Source: Clostridiales bacterium (GTDB taxonomy: Bacteria > Bacillota > Clostridia > Peptostreptococcales > JAAYPU01). Taken from it: a stretch of DNA of 9,522 nucleotides. The DNA lies in NCBI GenBank assembly GCA_012519645.1, contig JAAYPU010000092.1, positions 1 to 9,522 on the forward strand, in the 5' to 3' direction. The notes beneath the pieces are model-generated. The model was not told the DNA's origin and made no database searches. It worked only from the letters and a program-made list of their open reading frames with translations. Positions 5,287-9,522 of this stretch are shown in pieces; positions within the stretch are counted from its first letter, which is position 1; each line of letters opens with the position of its first letter. The position numbers and the translations under genes were made by a program.

Positions 5287-5517
5287 TTATTGAATAATCT
5301 CAACAACAACCCTTTTGTTATCTTTACTCGCGGCAGCTTTGACAACAGTTCGAATAGCTTTCGCAATACGCCCTTGCTTGCCAATTACTTTTCCCATATC
5401 TTCTGGTGCAACCTTCAATTCAATAATAATAGATTGTCTTCCTTCTATTTCATTAACACTGACATCGTCTGGGTGATCAACCAATGCCTTTGCAATAGAT
5501 TCTACTAATTCTACCAT
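5287..5517 (-). CDS. khpA: KH-domain RNA-binding protein KhpA (YlqC)
   Basis: A 76-residue single KH domain protein. The GxxG RNA-contact loop is GKQG at 46-49, in the context VIGKQGRIAKAIRTVVKAAA. KhpA binds RNA, works with KhpB in streptococci, and is encoded next to rpsP across Firmicutes. Start ATG (5515-5517) has GGAGGTG (5525-5531) 7 nt upstream and lies 20 bp past the rpsP stop, so the two are surely cotranscribed. The protein is full length. Confidence 0.95.
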   Translation of the reverse strand: MVELVESIAKALVDHPDDVSVNEIEGRQSIIIELKVAPEDMGKVIGKQGRIAKAIRTVVKAAASKDNKRVVVEIIQ

Positions 5518-5537
5518 GTACTTACACCTCCAGAAAA

Positions 5538-5807
5538 CTACTCTTCTATCTTACCTTCTAGTTTTTGGAATACACCATATTTAACAAATAGATCTTTAAC
5601 GGTATCTGTAGGTAATGCACCATTTTTCAACCATTTTATAGCCTTTTCATCATCTATTTTTACATCAACAGGCTCTGAAACAGGATTATAATAACCAATT
5701 TCTTCAATAAACCTACCGTCTCTCGGTGAACGAGAATCTGCAACAACTAGTCTATAAAAAGGTTTTTTCTTCGCACCCATTCTCTTTAATCTGATTTTTA
5801 CTGCCAT
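5538..5807 (-). CDS. rpsP: 30S ribosomal protein S16
   Basis: 89 residues, normal for S16, a 5'-domain 30S protein. Recognisable runs are VKIRLKRMGAKKKPFYRLVV at the N-terminus, ADSRSPRDGRFIEEIGYYNP and the closing region around GALPTDTVKDLF. The start is ATG at 5805-5807: GGAGGTG (5814-5820) lies 6 nt upstream. A GTG at 5814-5816 is in frame, but it is part of that Shine-Dalgarno site and cannot be the start. It lies 84 bp after ffh and 20 bp before khpA. Confidence 0.97.
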   Translation of the reverse strand: MAVKIRLKRMGAKKKPFYRLVVADSRSPRDGRFIEEIGYYNPVSEPVDVKIDDEKAIKWLKNGALPTDTVKDLFVKYGVFQKLEGKIEE

Positions 5808-5891
5808 ATCTTTCACCTCCTTTAATTTTCTTTCTTATTAATCTATATTAAATTCCATTTATTGAAATTTAACTCTTGTTGAGCATTTCCA

Positions 5892-7229
5892 TCACATAAA
5901 CGGGAAACCCATTTTCCCTTTTTTCTTCATTTTCCCCATGTTAGAAAATTGCTTCATCATTTTTTTTGTTTGTTCAAATTGTTTTAAAACACTATTGACC
6001 TTGCTGACTGATGTTCCGCTGCCCATTGCAATGCGCTTTCTTCTGCTGCCATTGATTATGGACGGATCCATTCTTTCTTTTTTTGTCATCGAGCATATAA
6101 TTGCTTCAATGCGGGCAAGTTCTTTGTCATCTACATTGACACCGGCCAATGCTTTTTTATTTATACCGGGAATCATTTCAAGGATTTGATTCATAGATCC
6201 CATATTTTTCATTTGCCTGAGCTGTTCTAAGAAGTCTTCCAGATTGAAATCCTGAGTTCTCATTTTCTTTTCCAGCTCTTTTGCCTTTTTCTCATCAAAG
6301 CTGTTTTGTGCCTTTTCAATAAGGCTAAGCATGTCTCCCATACCTAATATTCTGGAAGCCATCCTATCCGGATAAAAAGGCTCTAAAGCATCCGACTTTT
6401 CACCAACACCAATAAATTTTATTGGTTTTCCGGTCACTTCTTTGACTGACAACGCTGCACCGCCTCGTGTGTCACCATCCAGCTTAGTCATAATGATTCC
6501 GTCAATTCCAAGCTTCTCATTAAATCCCTGCGCTGCATTTACGGCATCCTGACCTGTCATGGCATCCACAACTAAAAGTATTTCATGCGGCTTCACACGT
6601 TCCTTTATTCGCTCCAGTTCATCCATCAACTGTTCATCAATATGCAAACGTCCGGATGTATCTATTATCAAAACGTCATATCCCTTATTCTGAGCTTCTC
6701 TTAAAGCATTTTCGGCTATGTCTTCTGCCTTCGAACCGGTTGGCATACTGAATACAGGAACACCTACTTTTTCACCAACTATTTTTAATTGTTCCACTGC
6801 AGCCGGCCTATATACGTCACAGGCGGCTAAAAGAGGACTTTTATTCATTTTTTTAAGATATAAAGCTAATTTACCGCAGGTTGTCGTTTTCCCTGTTCCT
6901 TGAAGCCCTGCCATGAGAATGACCGTCAATCCCCGGGGCGAAAAAGTAAGCTTACTTTGTGTTCCGCCCATGAGCTTTGTCAACTCATCATTCACTATCT
7001 TTATAACCTGCTGCGCAGGCGTAAGGCTCTCAAGCACTTCAGAGCCCACTGCTCTTTCCTTTATATTATCAATGAATTGTTTAACTACCTTAAAGCTTAC
7101 ATCTGCTTCTAAAAGTGCAAGCTTGACCTCACGCATGGCTTCATTAATGTCTTTTTCCGTCAGCTTACCTTTGCCCTTGAGCTTTTTAAATGTATTTTGG
7201 AGTTTTTCTGAAAGTCCTTCGAATACCAT
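5892..7229 (-). CDS. ffh: Signal recognition particle GTPase Ffh
   Basis: The protein subunit of SRP: binds 4.5S/6S RNA and signal sequences of nascent membrane and secreted proteins and delivers ribosomes to FtsY. 445 residues. The N domain (about 1-95) is followed by the G domain with P-loop GLQGTGKTT (108-116), DVYRPAA (138-144), DTSGR (190-194), TKLDGDTRGG (248-257) and GVGEKSDALEPF (274-285). The methionine-rich M domain starts near 296; its SRP-RNA-binding helices are seen as SRRKRIAMGSG (395-405) and VNSVLKQF (411-418), and it ends in a basic, Met-rich tail. Start ATG with GGGGTG (7235-7240), 13 bp after ylxM, so the two are coupled. Confidence 0.99.
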   Translation of the reverse strand: MVFEGLSEKLQNTFKKLKGKGKLTEKDINEAMREVKLALLEADVSFKVVKQFIDNIKERAVGSEVLESLTPAQQVIKIVNDELTKLMGGTQSKLTFSPRGLTVILMAGLQGTGKTTTCGKLALYLKKMNKSPLLAACDVYRPAAVEQLKIVGEKVGVPVFSMPTGSKAEDIAENALREAQNKGYDVLIIDTSGRLHIDEQLMDELERIKERVKPHEILLVVDAMTGQDAVNAAQGFNEKLGIDGIIMTKLDGDTRGGAALSVKEVTGKPIKFIGVGEKSDALEPFYPDRMASRILGMGDMLSLIEKAQNSFDEKKAKELEKKMRTQDFNLEDFLEQLRQMKNMGSMNQILEMIPGINKKALAGVNVDDKELARIEAIICSMTKKERMDPSIINGSRRKRIAMGSGTSVSKVNSVLKQFEQTKKMMKQFSNMGKMKKKGKMGFPFM

Positions 7230-7242
7230 ATATACACCCCGT

Positions 7243-7596
7243 TTAAATATTTTCCTGCAAAATCTCTTTCATTTTATTTAGTTGACTGGTTAGATATTCA
7301 TCTTCTTTATATGATTCCAAAAGCAAATCTATTTTATCGATAATTTTTTTATGTACATATTCTGACTCTTTAAATTTATCGAACAGTTTTAATTTATCTT
7401 CGAATTCCAATAATATTTTTTCGGATTTCTTCAATGTATCATAAACAGCTTGCCGGCTGATACTTAAATTTTCGGCAATTTCACCTAATGAGTAGTCATC
7501 CTCATAATAAAGGTGCATAACTTCTCTTTGTTTATCAGTCAACAACTGTCCGTAGAAATCATATAGCATTCCTATTTTTATTACTTTATCGAACAT
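7243..7596 (-). CDS. ylxM: YlxM/P13-family helix-turn-helix protein
   Basis: 117 residues, related to B. subtilis YlxM and resembling region 4 of sigma-70 factors. The helix-turn-helix is YSLGEIAENLSISRQAVYDT at about 35-54, preceded by LLTDKQREVMHLYYEDD. The C-terminal half is charged and probably helical. YlxM proteins are encoded beside ffh in Gram-positive bacteria and have been tied to SRP function; DNA binding is possible but not established here. The first ATG (7594-7596) fits the family's N-terminus, but no strong Shine-Dalgarno is present (only AGGG about 10 nt upstream), unlike the neighbouring genes. First gene of its operon; ftsY, often the upstream neighbour, is not present in this window. 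Confidence 0.92.
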   Translation of the reverse strand: MFDKVIKIGMLYDFYGQLLTDKQREVMHLYYEDDYSLGEIAENLSISRQAVYDTLKKSEKILLEFEDKLKLFDKFKESEYVHKKIIDKIDLLLESYKEDEYLTSQLNKMKEILQENI

Positions 7597-7601
7597 TTAA
7601 T

Positions 7602-7630
7602 ATCATACCCTAACAAAATACTGGTGTCAA
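7602..7630 (-). promoter_or_regulatory. Candidate promoter P2 of ylxM-ffh operon
   Basis: On the minus strand TTGACA (7625-7630), inside the palindrome arm, is followed after 17 bp by TATGAT (7602-7607, 5/6). The start would fall at about 7595-7596, on the ylxM ATG, giving a leaderless message. This could explain the weak ribosome-binding site. Confidence 0.45.
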
Positions 7631-7656
7631 GCAATATTGCTTGACACCAGTATTTT
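7615..7656. promoter_or_regulatory. Perfect 42-bp palindrome upstream of ylxM
   Basis: Arms 7615-7635 and 7636-7656 are perfect complements with no spacer: AAAATACTGGTGTCAAGCAA and so on. The palindrome contains the -10 of promoter P1 and the -35 of P2. It could be an operator, a 5' stem-loop of the ylxM message, or a bidirectional terminator, since each strand ends in a TATTTT run. It lies 18 bp from the ylxM start codon. Confidence 0.75.
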
Positions 7657-7680
7657 ATTTTATATCTCTGAAATTGTCAA
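7652..7680 (-). promoter_or_regulatory. Candidate promoter P1 of ylxM-ffh operon
   Basis: On the minus strand a perfect TTGACA (7675-7680), a 17-bp spacer and TAAAAT (7652-7657, 5/6). The predicted start is near 7645, inside the palindrome, so the transcript would begin with most of a perfect hairpin followed by UAUUUU. Confidence 0.6.
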
Positions 7681-7683
7681 TAC

Positions 7684-7709
7684 AGAAATTTTGCTTCAGC
7701 AAAATTTCT
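7684..7709. repeat. Recurrent AT-rich hairpin (copy 3)
   Basis: agaaattttgc (7684-7694) and gcaaaatttct (7699-7709) form an 11-bp stem with a ttca loop. Nearly the same as the hairpin at 5022-5049. It lies just upstream of the P1 -35 box. Confidence 0.65.
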
Positions 7710-7812
7710 TCCTGACTAAAAAAAACAAAATCTCGAAGCTGCAATTTAGCATATTTTTGTGATTTAATAAACTTTCTATTCATCAGCCATTGAAAGCGAT
7801 GGAATTTCGAAG

Positions 7813-7837
7813 TAAAAATGACAGGATGTCATTTTTA
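7813..7837. other. Hairpin in the cysK-ylxM spacer
   Basis: An 11-bp perfect stem, taaaaatgaca (7813-7823) with tgtcattttta (7827-7837), and a 3-nt loop. With A/T runs on both sides it could act as a second weak terminator behind cysK. Apart from two attatta heptamers at 7851-7864, nothing else recognisable was seen from 7710 to 7866. Confidence 0.45.
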
Positions 7838-7866
7838 GGTCAACCGCAGCATTATTAATTATTAGT

Positions 7867-7907
7867 TAAAGAAATATTTGATGCCAAAAGCATCAAATAT
7901 TTCTTTA
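7867..7907 (-). terminator. Terminator of the metY-cysK operon
   Basis: A perfect 18-bp stem (7867-7884 with 7890-7907) and a 5-nt loop, starting 3 bp after the cysK stop. The stem is AT-rich and its 3' side is U-rich on the minus strand (AAATATTTCTTTAACT). Two attatta heptamers adjoin it on the far side. Confidence 0.65.
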
Positions 7908-7910
7908 GAG

Positions 7911-8846
7911 TTATTCTTCCTGGAAAAGCGTAGTTGACAGATATCTTTCTCCGGTATCCGGTAAAATCGCCACGATTGTTTTCCCTTTGTTTTCAGGTCT
8001 TTTAGCAATCTGTGTAGCGGCATAAACAGCTGCACCGGAAGAAATCCCTACCAATAAACCTTCAGTTTTTGCAAGTGTTCTTGATGTCTCGAAGGCTTCT
8101 TCATTCTTTACCTTAAATATTTCATCAATAACGCTCAAATTCAGGATATCCGGAACAAAGCCTGCTCCAATACCTTGTATTTTATGGGGACCAGCCTTGT
8201 CTCCCGACAAGACTGCCGAATCAAAAGGCTCAACCGCAATAACCTGAAGCTTAGGATTATACTTTTTAAGCACTTCTCCCGTACCCGTTACAGTCCCACC
8301 GGTTCCTACGCCTGCTATAAAAATATCTATTTGGCCTTCAGTATCTCTCCATATTTCTTCTGCAGTGGTTTTTCTGTGGATTTCCGGATTTGCCGGATTT
8401 TTGAATTGTTGAGGGAGAAAAGCATGAGGTATTTCTTCAGCTAATTCTTCAGCTTTTTTAATTGCACCTTTCATACCTTCAGCACCCGGCGTTAATACCA
8501 AATCAGCCCCCAATGCTTTCAACAGATTTCTGCGCTCTATACTCATGGTCTCCGGCATAGTGAGTATCAATTTATATCCTTTCGATGCCGCCACAAACGC
8601 AAGAGCAATGCCTGTATTGCCGCTGGTAGGTTCGATAATTACTGAATCTTTATTCAGTAATCCTTTGTTTTCAGCATCCTGAATCATCGCATAACCAATT
8701 CTGTCCTTTACACTTCCGGCAGGGTTGAAATACTCAAGCTTTCCTATCAGCTTTGCCGATAAATCGTTAAACTTATTATAATTGGATAATTCCAATAATG
8801 GTGTATTGCCTATCAAATCCGTAAGGCTTTTATTTATTTTAGACAT
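7911..8846 (-). CDS. cysK: Cysteine synthase A (O-acetylserine sulfhydrylase)
   Basis: PLP enzyme that converts O-acetylserine and sulfide to cysteine. 311 residues, full length. The PLP lysine is Lys47 in NPAGSVKDRIG; the substrate-binding loop TSGNTG is at 74-79; the phosphate-binding loop GTGGT is at 181-185, in GVGTGGTVTGTG; KIQGIGAGFVP (222-232) and GISSG (267-271), with the serine near the pyridine nitrogen, are intact. PTSGNTGIALA and PETMSIERR agree with CysK rather than cystathionine beta-synthase. Start ATG (8844-8846) is 7 nt from GGAGG. It lies 33 bp after metY and is followed by a strong hairpin, so the two sulfide-using enzymes form an operon. Confidence 0.97.
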   Translation of the reverse strand: MSKINKSLTDLIGNTPLLELSNYNKFNDLSAKLIGKLEYFNPAGSVKDRIGYAMIQDAENKGLLNKDSVIIEPTSGNTGIALAFVAASKGYKLILTMPETMSIERRNLLKALGADLVLTPGAEGMKGAIKKAEELAEEIPHAFLPQQFKNPANPEIHRKTTAEEIWRDTEGQIDIFIAGVGTGGTVTGTGEVLKKYNPKLQVIAVEPFDSAVLSGDKAGPHKIQGIGAGFVPDILNLSVIDEIFKVKNEEAFETSRTLAKTEGLLVGISSGAAVYAATQIAKRPENKGKTIVAILPDTGERYLSTTLFQEE

Positions 8847-8879
8847 ATCGATTCCTCCATTTTATTTTAATAAAAACAT

Positions 8880-9522
8880 TTATGCAGTAGCCTTTTTGAG
8901 AGCATTATCCAAGTCATAGATAAGGTCCTCTGCATCTTCTATTCCGATTGAAAGTCTGATCATATCAGGAGTTACTCCTGCTGCTCTTTGTTCTTCATCT
9001 CCGAGCTGTGCATGTGTTGTACTTGCAGGATGAATAACTAAAGACTTGGCATCCGCCACATTTGCAAGCAGTGAAAAAATTTCTAAACAATCAATGAATT
9101 TCCTGCCTGCTTCGACCCCGCCTTTTATACCAAAGGTAAATATCGAGCCTGCACCCTTTGGCAGATATTTTTGAGCCAATTCGTAATACTTATTGCCTTT
9201 TAGACTAGGATAGTTTACCCAAGAAACCGAAGGATGCTTTTGCAGGAACTCGACTATTTTAAGCGTATTGGATACATGTCTCTCTATACGTAAGGAAAGT
9301 GTTTCCAATCCCTGCAAGAATAAAAATGAATTAAACGGACTTACGGCTGCGCCGGTATCTCTTAATAACTGTACTCGTGCTTTGATAATATATGCTGGAG
9401 CTCCGATATCATTAACATAACTTATGCCATGATAACTGGGGTCCGGTTCTGTAAGTCCCGGAAACTTGCCACTGGACTTCCAATCAAATTTACCGGAATC
9501 TACGATAATTCCTCCTATGGAA
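8880..9522 (-). CDS. metY: O-acetylhomoserine sulfhydrylase, 5'-truncated by window
   Basis: The last 213 codons of a Cys/Met-metabolism PLP enzyme, about half of the usual roughly 425 residues. The frame is open to the right edge (9522). The visible start reads IGGIIVDSGKFDWK, then GKFPGLTEPDPSYHG, which is characteristic of MetY, followed by ARVQLLRDTGAAVSPFNSFL, LETLSLRIERH, VIHPASTTHAQL and the C-terminal RLSIGIEDAEDLI with the carboxylate-binding arginine. The PLP lysine lies just beyond the edge. MetY makes homocysteine (or methionine) from O-acetylhomoserine and sulfide (or methanethiol). A TTG at 9315-9317 is only an internal codon, not a start. The gene is followed at 33 bp by cysK; together they assimilate sulfide into homocysteine and cysteine. 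Confidence 0.95.
   Translation of the reverse strand, partial: SIGGIIVDSGKFDWKSSGKFPGLTEPDPSYHGISYVNDIGAPAYIIKARVQLLRDTGAAVSPFNSFLFLQGLETLSLRIERHVSNTLKIVEFLQKHPSVSWVNYPSLKGNKYYELAQKYLPKGAGSIFTFGIKGGVEAGRKFIDCLEIFSLLANVADAKSLVIHPASTTHAQLGDEEQRAAGVTPDMIRLSIGIEDAEDLIYDLDNALKKATA

Noticed and set aside
5808..5816. Earlier GTG start for rpsP adding three residues
   Set aside because: That GTG is part of the GGAGGTG Shine-Dalgarno site for the ATG at 5807, and S16 proteins begin MAVKIRL.
5848..5872. Short inverted repeat ttaaatt/aatttaa between ffh and rpsP
   Set aside because: Only A-T pairs and an 11-nt loop in AT-rich DNA; no convincing promoter or terminator context.
6913..7281. 122-codon plus-strand frame opposite ffh
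   Set aside because: It lies antisense to the strongly conserved ffh and ylxM frames, with no recognisable motifs; a shadow of real coding sequence.
9315..9317. TTG as the start of a 145-residue MetY fragment
   Set aside because: The reading frame continues without a stop to the window edge and the upstream residues match MetY, so this is an internal leucine codon.

Overview
This is an AT-rich bacterial chromosome segment in which every recognisable gene lies on the minus strand. The core is the conserved Firmicutes signal-recognition and ribosome-maturation cluster, in transcription order ylxM-ffh-rpsP-khpA / rimM-trmD / rplS / rbgA / rnhB. This order, with strong GGAGG-type Shine-Dalgarno sites, GTG and TTG starts, a YlxM protein and an RnhB with the long N-terminal region, points to a Firmicute, most likely class Clostridia. 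The species cannot be named from the sequence alone.

Reading with transcription (right to left): the 5'-truncated metY (O-acetylhomoserine sulfhydrylase, from 9522) and cysK (cysteine synthase) form a sulfide-assimilation operon ending in a strong hairpin at 7867-7907. A spacer follows with two good sigma-A-type promoters that share a perfect 42-bp palindrome (7615-7656). These should drive ylxM-ffh-rpsP-khpA, which are tightly packed except for an 84-bp ffh-rpsP gap. A 324-bp spacer precedes rimM-trmD, which overlap by 4 bp (ATGA). rplS has its own near-consensus promoter and a roughly 70-nt structured leader, and ends in an intrinsic terminator. rbgA, rnhB and an omega-amidase-type nitrilase gene follow, each separated by 180-320 bp of repeat-rich DNA.

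The core genes work together. Ffh is the SRP GTPase and YlxM its usual neighbour. S16 and L19 are ribosomal proteins. RimM and RbgA assist 30S and 50S assembly. TrmD methylates tRNA G37, and KhpA is a small RNA-binding protein. RNase HII removes RNA from DNA.

The unusual content is in the spacers. All five major spacers, and the left edge of the window, contain short tandem repeats with a strict 7-nt period. Several unrelated-looking heptamer families are used, sometimes joined in one unbroken register (20 heptamers, 3082-3221). The tracts tend to sit directly against gene borders: next to terminator hairpins or stop codons on one side and next to ribosome-binding sites on the other, with hairpin-forming sequence between. 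A related AT-rich hairpin recurs in three spacers, a 218-bp segment has 14-bp terminal inverted repeats, and one spacer holds a REP-like palindromic element. The heptamer system is the best candidate for something undescribed in this window.
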